The position numbers were made by a program, and so were the translations under genes. A DNA stretch of 64,000 nucleotides, taken from positions 310,001 to 374,000 of the forward strand of contig JAEURR010000006.1 of NCBI GenBank assembly GCA_016788115.1, in the 5' to 3' direction. Every line of letters begins with the position of its first letter. The first letter of the stretch is position 1. Source of the stretch: Chthonomonas sp. GTDB taxonomy: Bacteria; Armatimonadota; Fimbriimonadia; Fimbriimonadales; Fimbriimonadaceae. Below are positions 44,380 through 53,152 of this stretch, piece by piece. Below the pieces are notes generated by a model that had not been told where the DNA came from, did not search any database, and saw nothing but the letters and a program-made list of their open reading frames with translations.

Positions 44380-45270
44380 ATGAGTACGGCAAATCCCGAA
44401 ACCCTCGACGGGCAGCCAGGACTCCTAGGGATTGATTGGATCAAAGTTCGAAATAGCCCCGCATTTGTACCGGGACTTATCGTGCTCGCCTCCATCATCT
44501 TTGGGTTCTTCGCGCTGCTCCAGAAGCTCCCGGACATGTGGTTCGACGACGAGGGCTACTACTCCCACGGCGTTCTAGTTCCGTTCATCGCGGGATACAT
44601 CGTCTACAAATGGTGGCCGAAGCTTTCCACCATTCCGGTTCGGCCGTTCTACCCGGCGATCGCAATCGTCTTAGGGGCACTGTTCGTATACCAACGCGCA
44701 TACGTTGCTGGGATCGATCAGTTCATGTCCGCGGCCTTCGTGCTCGCGTTGCTTGGCGGAGCTTGGTTCACCCTCGGGTTCAAATGGACGCTTTACCTGG
44801 CCGTCCCGATCCTGTACTTGGCATTCATGCTGCCCGTATGGACCGGTGCGATCGACTCATACACGAACCCGTTGCAGCTCCTCAGTACTAAGATCGCTTA
44901 CGGAATGCTTGACATCGGCGGTTTCAGGCCGTTCCAAGACTCCCCGACAATCATTTACTTGAACCGCTTCACGCTTGACGTCGGCGTACCCTGTTCGGGG
45001 TTCAAGCTGGTGCTTGCGGTTAGCTGCTTCATGATCTTCTTCGTCTGCATCGCGCGGCTCAATATCTGGGCGAACATGATCATGTTCGTCAGCGTGCTGC
45101 CGCTATGTCTGTTCATCAACGGCCTGCGCATCGCGCTAATCGGCGTCGTGGGGGACGAATTCGGCCAGGATGCGGGACATAAATTCCACGACTACAGCGG
45201 ATACCTCACGTTGCTGATCTGCTTCTTCGTGCTCTTCAAATTAGCGAGGATACTAGGATGGAAGGACTAA
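44380..45270 (+). CDS. Exosortase
   Basis: A 296-residue membrane protease-like enzyme with about eight membrane segments. The catalytic Cys lies in DVGVPCSGFKLVLA, the Arg in INGLRIALIG and the His in HKFHDYSGYLTLL, the three residues of the exosortase/archaeosortase site. It would process PEP-CTERM proteins and attach or release them at the surface. AAGAGA precedes ATG 44380. It overlaps the EpsI gene by 13 bases. Confidence 0.92.
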   Translation: MSTANPETLDGQPGLLGIDWIKVRNSPAFVPGLIVLASIIFGFFALLQKLPDMWFDDEGYYSHGVLVPFIAGYIVYKWWPKLSTIPVRPFYPAIAIVLGALFVYQRAYVAGIDQFMSAAFVLALLGGAWFTLGFKWTLYLAVPILYLAFMLPVWTGAIDSYTNPLQLLSTKIAYGMLDIGGFRPFQDSPTIIYLNRFTLDVGVPCSGFKLVLAVSCFMIFFVCIARLNIWANMIMFVSVLPLCLFINGLRIALIGVVGDEFGQDAGHKFHDYSGYLTLLICFFVLFKLARILGWKD

Positions 45271-45920
45271 ACACCCGATCAATGTTTCTGGCCTGCGTGA
45301 TGGCATCTGCTGGCGCGTGGGTCATGTTCTCAAGCAAGGTAGACACCCTCAAGCGTACTGAGGACGAACTCCTGGCCATGGCACCCATGAAGGTCGCCGG
45401 AATGGACTATCTGCCGGCAGCCGAGGACGGTCGCTTCTCGTACAAGATGGATGAGATGACCTATCGGGTCCTTGCACCTTTCGGCATCGTTGCCAGACAG
45501 TACACCGATGGTGTGAAAGGCTTTGATGCCGTACTCATCGCGAGCCGGTCTAAGGCAAGCTTCCACGACCCACGGGTGTGCTTCTCCGCCCAGGGATTCA
45601 CCCTGGAAAAGATGATCCCTTCGACTGTCGTGACGAAATCACGCGGCACAGTGCCCATCACGCTCATCACGATGACCTCGGATAAGATGCGCAACCAACT
45701 GGCTGCGTTCTTCTATCGCGGTCCGGGCGGAAAGTTCTACGGCAGCACCCAGAAGCTCAAACTCGCACTCCTTTGGGAGCAGTTCAGCTTCGGAAAGGAC
45801 ATTGACGGCGTGTTCTATCGCGTCTTCCCGACCAACGAGACCACAACCGAGGAAGAACTCAAGAAGTTCATCGGCGACTGGCTCGACGCAGCCAACGAAA
45901 GCAGCAAGGGCTACTTCTAA
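45258..45920 (+). CDS. epsI: Exosortase-associated protein EpsI
   Basis: A 220-residue protein with an N-terminal membrane anchor (MFLACVMASAGAWVMF). The EpsI signature is FHDPRVCFSAQGFTLE with the Cys; ITMTSDKMRNQLAAFFYRG follows. EpsI is often next to, or fused with, exosortase and is needed for polysaccharide export in some species. ATG 45282 is an alternative start. Confidence 0.85.
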   Translation: MEGLNTRSMFLACVMASAGAWVMFSSKVDTLKRTEDELLAMAPMKVAGMDYLPAAEDGRFSYKMDEMTYRVLAPFGIVARQYTDGVKGFDAVLIASRSKASFHDPRVCFSAQGFTLEKMIPSTVVTKSRGTVPITLITMTSDKMRNQLAAFFYRGPGGKFYGSTQKLKLALLWEQFSFGKDIDGVFYRVFPTNETTTEEELKKFIGDWLDAANESSKGYF

Positions 45921-45940
45921 TCTGAATTGACTCAAAGAGA

Positions 45941-45983
45941 GATGGGGTCCGCTCAACACGTTGAGCGGACCCCATCTTCGTTT
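45941..45983. terminator. Bidirectional terminator between epsI and nuoC
   Basis: GATGGGGTCCGCTCAA and its exact reverse complement surround CACG: a 16-base stem, then TTCGTTT on the plus strand. It separates converging genes. Confidence 0.8.
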
Positions 45984-45993
45984 ATCTGCGTGA

Positions 45994-46599
45994 TTACCGG
46001 CCGCTGACGCCTTCGCTGCCCGTCTTTCCGGCGAAGCTCTCACCCGCATGGGGCATGGAGATGTCTTCCACGGCTGGTCCGAGCGTGTGCTGATCAAACA
46101 CGACGTCCTCGCCTCCGAGCGGGACCTCTTTGCGGAGCGGGTATCCCACCCAATCGTTGGGCAGCAGGAAACGCTCTCCCTTGATTGGACCGTTCCCTTC
46201 AAACTCAACGCCATACAAATCTTGGATCTCGCGCTCGGGGTACTCCGCGCCGAGGAAGATGTCCTTCACCGTCGGTACCGGCTGGCCGTCCTCAACGGTT
46301 ACCTTCAGGAAAAGTCGCGAGAAGGTCTTCGTTGACATGAAGTTGTGGACAACCTCAAATCGCTTGGCTTCGCCAGCGGGCCAGTCGCGTGCATGCGTCC
46401 ATGTGGAGTAGTCCACGCCCACGCACTCGCTGTAGTAGTCGAAGTTCATCGCTTGCTTCAGGAACGTGACGACCTTGTGCAGGTCGCCCACCGCGACGCC
46501 AATGAACAAGTCGTCCCGTTTCAGGGTTGCGAACCGAATCGCATCGCCGAACTGCTCCTTGAGCTTAGAAACCTCTGCTCGGTCGGTCACCACACTCAC
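45994..46599 (-). CDS. nuoC: NADH-quinone oxidoreductase subunit C
   Basis: A 201-residue 30-kDa subunit of complex I. GVDYSTWTHARDWPAG, FLKVTVEDGQPVPTVKDIFLGAEYPEREIQDLYG (the family ERE-x-x-D-L-Y-G motif) and the DWVGYPLRKE region are present. GTG 46599 overlaps the nuoA stop (GTGA). The C-terminal tail is longer than usual. Confidence 0.93.
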   Translation of the reverse strand: MSVVTDRAEVSKLKEQFGDAIRFATLKRDDLFIGVAVGDLHKVVTFLKQAMNFDYYSECVGVDYSTWTHARDWPAGEAKRFEVVHNFMSTKTFSRLFLKVTVEDGQPVPTVKDIFLGAEYPEREIQDLYGVEFEGNGPIKGERFLLPNDWVGYPLRKEVPLGGEDVVFDQHTLGPAVEDISMPHAGESFAGKTGSEGVSGR

Positions 46600-47084
46600 T
46601 GGGCACCACCTGCCGCCGGAATCACGCGGCTCGAAATCGGCTCGCCCAGCGTATCGGTCGAGTCGTGCATCTCAGCCTTCACCTCGCCAAGCTTAATTGG
46701 GTCGAGCGAAGTCGATTCGTCCCAGTCGATCGCATTTTTGCGGAGAACGTAGAAGTCCCCCACCAACCACAAGAACATGTAGATCGCAATGACCGTGAAC
46801 GTGAACATCTGGAAGCCTGTGTCGGCGAATCGGTACACGGTGAGCCAACTCCACAGGAAGACGACTTCGATGTCAAACAGGATGAAGAGCATCGCGACGA
46901 GATAGAACTTGACTGGGAACCGTTCCCGCGCGTCGCCCTGAGGTGCCACGCCGCACTCATAAGGAGACTGCTTGTAAGGAGTCACCTTTTTCGGGCCCAA
47001 GACCCAAGAGAGGGTGACCATCGCGGCACAAAGGAATGATGCGAGCGCGATGAGAATCAGAACCGGAGTGAAGTCGCCGTTCAT
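46596..47084 (-). CDS. nuoA: NADH-quinone oxidoreductase subunit A
   Basis: A 162-residue membrane subunit with three hydrophobic segments. KVTPYKQSPYECGVAPQGDAR with the conserved Cys and Glu, and FILFDIEVVFLWSW, are diagnostic. The C-terminus has an extra hydrophilic tail. ATG 47084 is chosen. nuoC follows directly, where nuoB usually would. It diverges from trpD by 50 bases. Confidence 0.94.
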   Translation of the reverse strand: MNGDFTPVLILIALASFLCAAMVTLSWVLGPKKVTPYKQSPYECGVAPQGDARERFPVKFYLVAMLFILFDIEVVFLWSWLTVYRFADTGFQMFTFTVIAIYMFLWLVGDFYVLRKNAIDWDESTSLDPIKLGEVKAEMHDSTDTLGEPISSRVIPAAGGAQ

Positions 47085-47134
47085 GCTCACGTGAGAATGT
47101 ACCCGTTGAGAGCCCGCGAGTAGAATCAACCCCG

Positions 47135-48127
47135 ATGAACCTTGAGAAAGCGATCGAAGCGGTCATGGAGGGTGCGGTGCTGTCAGAAGTGGAGGCGTCC
47201 GACATCATGAGCGCGATGATCGTCCCCGAGGCTTCTGTCGCCCAGGTCGCGGCGCTCCTGATCGCTATGCGGATGCGCGGCGTCCAATCGGTCGAGCTCA
47301 CCGGCTTCGTGAAAGAACTGCGCACCCAAGCCGTCAAGGTGCAGACCTCTTCGGACCGTCTTGTGGACACCTGTGGCACAGGCGGCGGCTACCCCAGTTT
47401 CAACCTCAGCACCGGTGCAGCAATCGTCGCCGCGGCCGCCGGAGCCCGGGTCGCCAAGCACGGCAATCGCGCGGTGACGAGCAAGTGCGGGAGCGCAGAC
47501 GTCCTCAAATCGCTCGGGGTCAAGATGGCCGATTCGGCTGCAACAGCTGCGGACGAACTGAAGCGGCTGGGAATCACATTTTTGTTTGCCCCTGCGTTCC
47601 ACCCTGGGCTGAAGAACGTCGGGGCCCTCCGCCGAGAACTCAAGGTCCGAACGGTGTTCAACATCCTTGGGCCGCTTCTCAACCCCGCGGGTGCCAAGCG
47701 CCAAGTCATCGGGGTCTATCGCCCTGAGTTTGTCCGACCTATGGCCGAGACCTTGTTGCAGCTTGGATGCGAACGGGCCATGGTCGTACACGGGGCGGGC
47801 ATGGATGAAATCTCGGTCACCGAGCCCTCCACCGCGATCAAGGTGGAGCACGGAAGGCTCACAGAATGGACACTTTATCCATCCACCTTCGGGCTTGGCG
47901 ACGGGATCGACATTTCGCCCGGGGACACGCTCGAGGAAAGCGCTGAGATTTTGCTCCAGGCCCTCAGTCCTGGCAACACAAGCCGCAACGAGGCGCTCAT
48001 CCCGGGTTCCGCTGCTGCGCTGTGGGCGGCAGGGGTCATCGAGGACCTCCCAGCGGGAGCTGAGCTGGCCCGAAACACCATCGAGTCGGGAGCCGCTCGG
48101 GCCAAGCTGGAAGCATGGCGGAGCTGA
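47135..48127 (+). CDS. trpD: Anthranilate phosphoribosyltransferase
   Basis: A 330-residue enzyme of tryptophan synthesis. TCGTGGGYPSFNLSTG binds PRPP; KHGNRAVTSKCGSADVLKSLG, HPGLKNVGALRRELKVRTVFN and MDEISVTEPS are diagnostic. TAGAAT lies 8 bases before the ATG and no Shine-Dalgarno site is visible. It is separate from trpC-trpF (29-31 kb). Confidence 0.96.
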   Translation: MNLEKAIEAVMEGAVLSEVEASDIMSAMIVPEASVAQVAALLIAMRMRGVQSVELTGFVKELRTQAVKVQTSSDRLVDTCGTGGGYPSFNLSTGAAIVAAAAGARVAKHGNRAVTSKCGSADVLKSLGVKMADSAATAADELKRLGITFLFAPAFHPGLKNVGALRRELKVRTVFNILGPLLNPAGAKRQVIGVYRPEFVRPMAETLLQLGCERAMVVHGAGMDEISVTEPSTAIKVEHGRLTEWTLYPSTFGLGDGIDISPGDTLEESAEILLQALSPGNTSRNEALIPGSAAALWAAGVIEDLPAGAELARNTIESGAARAKLEAWRS

Positions 48128-48226
48128 CGGCGGCCCATGGGTCATAATCGGGCAGCTTGAACACCCTCATGCAGACTTTGCCCCTCATCCCATACGCCCG
48201 ACCTGTGCAGGACGGTCACTGAGCGA

Positions 48227-48808
48227 ATGTTTACTGGTCTGGTCCAAGCCGTCGGCACAGTCAAGGAAACACGCCCGGGCAAGCTCATCTTGTCCCCGAT
48301 CGACCTCGGTGATGAGCCCGTTCAGCTCGGCGAGAGCATTGCCATCAACGGTTGCTGCCTCACCGTAATCGAATTCGAGCCGGGCATGACCTTTGAACTC
48401 AGCCCCGAGACCTACACCCGTACCAACTTTGGCGACGTGGTGCCCGGGTCGGGCGTGAACCTGGAGCGGGCATTGCGGGTCGGCGACCGGCTTGGCGGCC
48501 ACATCGTCCAGGGGCACGTCGATGCGATTGGACGCATCCTCGATATTCAAGAACGAGGCGAGCACACGGTCTATCGATTTGAGGCACCCGATGCCCGCTA
48601 CCTCATCGACAAAGGGAGCGTCACCGTCGATGGAATCAGCCTCACGGTGGTCCATCCGACCGACGCCCATTTTGAGGCTTGGGTGATCCCTCATACGCGT
48701 CAACACACGAATCTCATGGACCGAAAGGTCGGCGACCGGGTCAACTTGGAGTACGACGTTCTGGCGAAGCACGTCGAGCGACTGATCAACTTCCGTATCA
48801 ACGGCTGA
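48227..48808 (+). CDS. ribE: Riboflavin synthase alpha chain
   Basis: A 193-residue enzyme forming riboflavin from two lumazine molecules. MFTGLVQAVGTV and the two lumazine-binding repeats are clear: INGCCLTV in the first and VDGISLTVV in the second, with GHIVQGHVDAIG between. It lies 4 bases before plsC. Confidence 0.96.
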   Translation: MFTGLVQAVGTVKETRPGKLILSPIDLGDEPVQLGESIAINGCCLTVIEFEPGMTFELSPETYTRTNFGDVVPGSGVNLERALRVGDRLGGHIVQGHVDAIGRILDIQERGEHTVYRFEAPDARYLIDKGSVTVDGISLTVVHPTDAHFEAWVIPHTRQHTNLMDRKVGDRVNLEYDVLAKHVERLINFRING

Positions 48809-48812
48809 GAGC

Positions 48813-49556
48813 ATGATGGACAGAGGCACATGGTGGTACCGATTTATCTGTGACGCGACGCGTACGCTGGTCTTCCGGCCGTTCGGTGGACTGCGAGCGA
48901 TCCACCCCGAGAAAATCCCAGACGATGGGCCGCTCATCTTCGCCCCCACCCACATGAGCAACTTCGACCCGCCTGCGTGCGCGTGCTGCCAACCGCGCTG
49001 CCTCACCTTCATGGCCAAGCGCGAGCTGTTCAAAGTGCCGGTCATTGGGCCGATCATCCGCTCCGTCGGCGCGTTCCCCGTGCGCCGTGGAGAGAACGAT
49101 TCTGAAGCGATCCGCCTCGCGATCAGGTTGCTGGAGGAGGGCCGGGCCGTCTTGGTGTTTCCTGAGGGCACGCGTGGTGACGGAACTCATATGGGTCCGA
49201 TTTCGTCGGGCCTTGCGATGCTGGCCAAGCGAACGAACGCTCGAATCCTCCCGATCGCGATGATCGGTTCGCACATCACGCTGCCAAAGGGTCGTAGCTG
49301 GCCCCGACGACATCGCATCGACATCGTTTTTGGAGACTCGTTCACGTTTGACGAAGTCGCGGGCGAGGGGAACGAGCGCTTGAAGCGCGTGCGGTTTGTC
49401 AACGAGCTTGCAAAGCGATTGGCGGATCTCAGCGCCGCCCACGGTCAGCCGCTGATCATCGCAGAGTCCAATCGAACGACACCAGACTCCGGTTCTGCTG
49501 AAACTGAATCCGGAACTTCAGCTCCTGCGTCGCCTGAAACTCAAAGCCAGCCCTGA
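48813..49556 (+). CDS. plsC: 1-acyl-glycerol-3-phosphate acyltransferase
   Basis: A 247-residue membrane-associated acyltransferase of phospholipid synthesis. The catalytic HxxxxD in PTHMSNFDPP and the FPEGTRGDGTHMG motif are present. The last ~30 residues are low complexity (Ser/Thr/Glu/Pro) and overlap the convergent gene by 101 bases. ATG 48813 or ATG 48816 may start it. Confidence 0.92.
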   Translation: MMDRGTWWYRFICDATRTLVFRPFGGLRAIHPEKIPDDGPLIFAPTHMSNFDPPACACCQPRCLTFMAKRELFKVPVIGPIIRSVGAFPVRRGENDSEAIRLAIRLLEEGRAVLVFPEGTRGDGTHMGPISSGLAMLAKRTNARILPIAMIGSHITLPKGRSWPRRHRIDIVFGDSFTFDEVAGEGNERLKRVRFVNELAKRLADLSAAHGQPLIIAESNRTTPDSGSAETESGTSAPASPETQSQP

Positions 49557-50061
49557 GGTCGCGGGAATCGTGCTGCGAAGTGAGGCTGAATCGATCGGTG
49601 AGCGGTAGTTTCATTCCGAAAAGCAGTCCTCGATAGCGCCCAGTACCCCCTCCGAGCGTGAGCTCCGCTGGCACGTTTCCGTTCGACTCCCCCTGGAGTC
49701 CGAACTGCCAGGTCGCGACGAGGTAGAGCGACCGCCCGTCGCGTGTGCGATTGGGCAGGTCCACTACGCCGATCGAAATCCCCGGGATGGCATCGGGGAA
49801 CGGAATCAAAAACTGGTACGCCAGATCCACCGAGGCACGCCTCCCTCGCTCGTCGTAGGTGAGGGCGGTCTCCCACGCCTCACCGATCGGTGCCTGTACG
49901 GCAAACTCCCGCCGATCTCGGAGGTTCAGCGAACTCGCCCCATGCAGCCGCAAGGTCCGCTTTAGGACCTTATGGGCGTTCGGAATCTCACCTACCAAGC
50001 CGGGATCAGCCCACGCTACGACCGCAACGAGCGTTCCGAGAGCGAAGCACAGCGCTCTCAA
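49456..50061 (-). CDS. Small exported beta-barrel-like protein
   Basis: A 201-residue protein, function unknown. The TTG start abuts the rmuC stop (TAATTG) and is followed by a signal peptide (LRALCFALGTLVAVVAWADPG). The remainder has alternating polar/hydrophobic strands with glycine turns (LVATWQFGLQGESNG, LRAGFEFQATQELKFRIQFQ), as in small outer-membrane barrels. Its 3' end overlaps plsC on the other strand. Confidence 0.6.
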   Translation of the reverse strand: MRALCFALGTLVAVVAWADPGLVGEIPNAHKVLKRTLRLHGASSLNLRDRREFAVQAPIGEAWETALTYDERGRRASVDLAYQFLIPFPDAIPGISIGVVDLPNRTRDGRSLYLVATWQFGLQGESNGNVPAELTLGGGTGRYRGLLFGMKLPLTDRFSLTSQHDSRDLRAGFEFQATQELKFRIQFQQNRSLVSFDWTLR

Positions 50062-51477
50062 TTAGGCGTCGCTCCCCTCTTCGAATAGCCCCGCGCTCGC
50101 GGGAAGCGCGGACACTTCGGGAGCATGGATCGTGCGGGCCGAAATGTCGATGTCATTCAGGTCCACCACTGCGGCCTCCTGCGCACCGCCAAGAGACTTG
50201 AGTTTGCGCGCCTTCGGCAAGATGTTCCGTTCGAGCGAACCGACGCTGTCATTGTAGGCATCCACCGCCTGGGTGAGCTTCTTCCCCATATTCTGGTAGT
50301 GGTCGGCGAAAACTCGGAACGCCGAATGGAGATCGCGTCCCAGCGTCGTAATATGCCGCGCCTCTTCGGCGAGCTTCTCTTGCCGCCAGCCTGCTGCGAC
50401 CGACCGAAGCAGCGCGATGAGCGTTGTTGGCGTCGCAATGAGCACGTTGTTGTTCACCCCAAACTCGATGAGGCTTGGATCCTGTTCGAGCGCGGCGCTG
50501 TAGAGAGACTCGCCAGGCAAGAACAGGACCACAAACTCGGGCGACGACTCGAACTGCTTGTCGTATGACTTGGCGCTGAGCTGCTCCACATGCTTCTTGA
50601 CCTGTCGTGCGTGCTCGACCAGCATTGTGCGCCGCGCGTCCTCCTCTTCGGCATCGACGCTCGAGAGGTAAGCATCGAGCGGAGTTTTGGCATCGACCAC
50701 CACCGTTCGGTTATTGGGCAGCTTCACGATGAGGTCGGGTCGCAATCGTCCGTCATCGGTGTTCAAGTTCTTCTGCGTCTCGAAATCGCAGTACTCGAGC
50801 ATGCCCGCCATCTCGACGACCCGCTTGAGCTGCAACTCACCCCACTGCCCGCGCCGGACCGGGTTGCGCAGTGCTTGGACGAGATTCCGCGTCTCGCGCT
50901 GCAGCCGCTCATGGTCGCCCTTGACCGTTTCGAGAGACTTGCGCAACTCGCCGTACGCCTCGGTGCGGGCCCGCTCCATGTCCTGTTGCACGACGTTGAA
51001 GTTGCCGAGCTTCTCCTCAATCGGCTTCAATAGGGCCTCGATCGCGACTTTGCGCTTGTCTAGATCGGACTCGCTCGCCCCGCGGAGCTTTTCGAACTCC
51101 GACTTGGCGAGTTCGAGGAAGGTGCCCTGGCTCGTCTGGACGGCGGTGTTCGCGAGATTCTGAAACGCCTCGCGCATACGATTCTCAGCGTCCGCCAGGA
51201 GTTGCTTTTGTTCGGCAAACTGTCGATCGCGCGCGGCGGCTTCCGCATCCAAAGTGGCAATCTTCTGCCCCAGCTCATTGGCTTCGGCCCGGGAGCGGTC
51301 AAGCGCCTCTTGCAGCGGACCCACTGCAGAGGCACGCTCAACGAGTGTGGCCTTCTCGACTTTTAGGGCATCGAGCTCGCCCACCTGTCCCAGGCGCGGG
51401 CGCAACAGGATGTAGACCAAAATTCCGACGAGTACGCCACCCGCGACGAAAACACCTAGACCTATGACGAGTGGCAT
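50062..51477 (-). CDS. rmuC: RmuC family DNA recombination protein
   Basis: A 471-residue protein with an N-terminal membrane segment, a long coiled coil (about residues 35-195) and a nuclease-fold RmuC domain: GQWGELQLKRVVEMAGM, DLIVKLPNNRTVVVDAKTPL (with the Asp-x-Lys of the fold) and VVLFLPGESLYSAAL. It limits DNA inversions in E. coli; the same role is inferred here. Confidence 0.93.
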   Translation of the reverse strand: MPLVIGLGVFVAGGVLVGILVYILLRPRLGQVGELDALKVEKATLVERASAVGPLQEALDRSRAEANELGQKIATLDAEAAARDRQFAEQKQLLADAENRMREAFQNLANTAVQTSQGTFLELAKSEFEKLRGASESDLDKRKVAIEALLKPIEEKLGNFNVVQQDMERARTEAYGELRKSLETVKGDHERLQRETRNLVQALRNPVRRGQWGELQLKRVVEMAGMLEYCDFETQKNLNTDDGRLRPDLIVKLPNNRTVVVDAKTPLDAYLSSVDAEEEDARRTMLVEHARQVKKHVEQLSAKSYDKQFESSPEFVVLFLPGESLYSAALEQDPSLIEFGVNNNVLIATPTTLIALLRSVAAGWRQEKLAEEARHITTLGRDLHSAFRVFADHYQNMGKKLTQAVDAYNDSVGSLERNILPKARKLKSLGGAQEAAVVDLNDIDISARTIHAPEVSALPASAGLFEEGSDA

Positions 51478-51492
51478 GAACTGAATTCTATC

Positions 51493-51780
51493 TCAGCCAC
51501 CCAGCATCTCGCGCACAAATTCTCCGCGCACGACGCCCACGACCCACTCGGTCTCCTCCTCGGTCGGCCGTTGATGCCAATCGTACATGAACCCTTCCAC
51601 CAGGTCGTCGCGGTGGACGGTTTTGTTCAATTGGTATACAGGCAAGTAGGTCTCCCGGAGGACGGGATAACACTTGTTGGGGAGTGGCGGCTGCATCACC
51701 GCGTAGTCGTCCGTGACGTCGATGATCACTACTTTTGTAAGGTTAAAGCGCCAAAGTTCAGCATCCATGCGTGCACTCAT
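51493..51780 (-). CDS. Small hypothetical protein
   Basis: A 95-residue protein I do not recognise; no signal peptide, acidic C-terminal half (PTEEETEWVVGVVRGEFVREML). It lies 15 bases before rmuC in the same direction. ATG 51768 is an alternative start. Confidence 0.5.
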   Translation of the reverse strand: MSARMDAELWRFNLTKVVIIDVTDDYAVMQPPLPNKCYPVLRETYLPVYQLNKTVHRDDLVEGFMYDWHQRPTEEETEWVVGVVRGEFVREMLGG

Positions 51781-51951
51781 ACGTGTCCCTAGAGACGGAC
51801 CAGCAGCAAGTGATGATGCATTTCGATGAGTCTTTGCGCGCGTCTTGCTCTTTTGAACCCAACCTAGGATAAAATGAACTCGGAATAATTCCTACACCCG
51901 ATCAGCAACGGCGCTGCTCTGGCCATATTAAACAACGAGGTAACTCTCACA

Positions 51952-52881
51952 ATGAAGCGCAAGGCTTTTACTCTTATTGAACTGCTGGTCGTCATTGCGA
52001 TCATCGCGATCCTCGCGGCGATCCTCTTCCCTGTTTTCGCGCAGGCGAAGCTGGCAGCGAAGAAGACTCAGATGATCACGAATGCTAAGCAGACGGGTCT
52101 GAGTATCATTCTCTACACCGACTCAAGCGACGATTCGTATCCGATCTGCGTCGTTCCCAACCTCACCGCTGCGGTCGAGACTTACCGGCCGTTCGATAAC
52201 ACGGCTCAGGCGCCCAATGGCTGGTTCAACTACCCAGGAGCCCAGGACGAGTACGCCCTGATCTGGACGAATACGACCGAGCCGTATCGCAAGAACTCTG
52301 GCATCGTCGAGATGCCCGGCGCAAAGGTCGTGCAGATCTCGGCCGCACCGTGGGCCGCAGGCTACGGCGCGAAGCTGAAGACACCATGGAAGACCAACCT
52401 GACCATGAACGGCAACCTGCATACGATGTCCACCAGTGGCGTCGCTTCGGTCAGCCGCATGCCGCTTGCCTGGCAGGGCTTTGGCGACATCACCCAGGAG
52501 GGTGCGACCATGGCCAACCCGCGCTTGCTGTGTAATGGTACGGGTCCGTGCCGCTTCAATCCCGGTGGACTGCCGCAAGGCAACGCCACAGGCACGCGCG
52601 GCGACGTCTTCACCATGAGCAGCCGCTCGCAGGGTGGTCCTCGCTACGCACCGTTCGGTGGTCAGAACATCTACGTGTTCTGCGACAGCTCGGCCAAGGC
52701 GATCAGTTTCGGTTCTGGCAACAAGTCGTCCTACCCATCGAGCACGAACTCGCTGGTGCCGCTCCAGTTCCTGGATTCGGAGACGTATGCTGAGTCGAAC
52801 TTCATCCGCGGCCGTTTCGCAGGCTCGACTTCGATCCTGTACGTCGCGGCGTTTATGCCGGATAACGAGTTCTCGAACTAA
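51952..52881 (+). CDS. Prepilin-type major pseudopilin-like protein
   Basis: A 309-residue protein with the type IV prepilin N-terminus KRKAFTLIELLVVIAII, the hydrophobic helix and the PVFAQAKLAAKKTQ segment. The residue before Phe is Ala rather than the usual Gly of the prepilin peptidase site. The long C-terminal beta domain (RYAPFGGQNIYVFCDSSAKAIS) is like pseudopilins common in this kind of genome. It may form surface pili or a secretion pseudopilus. A GAGG lies 11 bases before the ATG. Confidence 0.88.
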   Translation: MKRKAFTLIELLVVIAIIAILAAILFPVFAQAKLAAKKTQMITNAKQTGLSIILYTDSSDDSYPICVVPNLTAAVETYRPFDNTAQAPNGWFNYPGAQDEYALIWTNTTEPYRKNSGIVEMPGAKVVQISAAPWAAGYGAKLKTPWKTNLTMNGNLHTMSTSGVASVSRMPLAWQGFGDITQEGATMANPRLLCNGTGPCRFNPGGLPQGNATGTRGDVFTMSSRSQGGPRYAPFGGQNIYVFCDSSAKAISFGSGNKSSYPSSTNSLVPLQFLDSETYAESNFIRGRFAGSTSILYVAAFMPDNEFSN

Positions 52882-52893
52882 GGTACAAATCTG

Positions 52894-53130
52894 ATGATGA
52901 AGAAGCTTAGTTTGCTCCTCGTTTTGGCCGTCGCCATCATGGCTGTCGGTTGCGGCAAGAAGGAAGAAGCTGCGGCACCTGCCACAGCACCGGACGCCAC
53001 GGCAGCAGCTCCTGCCACAAAGACTGACCCCAACGCAGCAGTTGGCGGCGCGGCAACCACCGCTCCTCCGCAGGAAGCGACCAACACGGGCGTTCAGGAC
53101 GTCAAGCCGACCGACGCAGGGACCCGCTAA
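52894..53130 (+). CDS. Small Ala-rich lipoprotein
   Basis: A 78-residue lipoprotein: hydrophobic start and lipobox AVGC, then a Lys/Glu patch and an Ala/Thr/Pro-rich disordered tail. It follows the prepilin gene by 12 bases and ends at a terminator. Function unknown. Confidence 0.65.
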   Translation: MMKKLSLLLVLAVAIMAVGCGKKEEAAAPATAPDATAAAPATKTDPNAAVGGAATTAPPQEATNTGVQDVKPTDAGTR

Positions 53131-53152
53131 GAGTCCTCGTCAAAGGCAATGA

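Noticed and set aside
47183-48145. 320-codon open frame on the minus strand
   Set aside because: Antisense to trpD, which has all family motifs.
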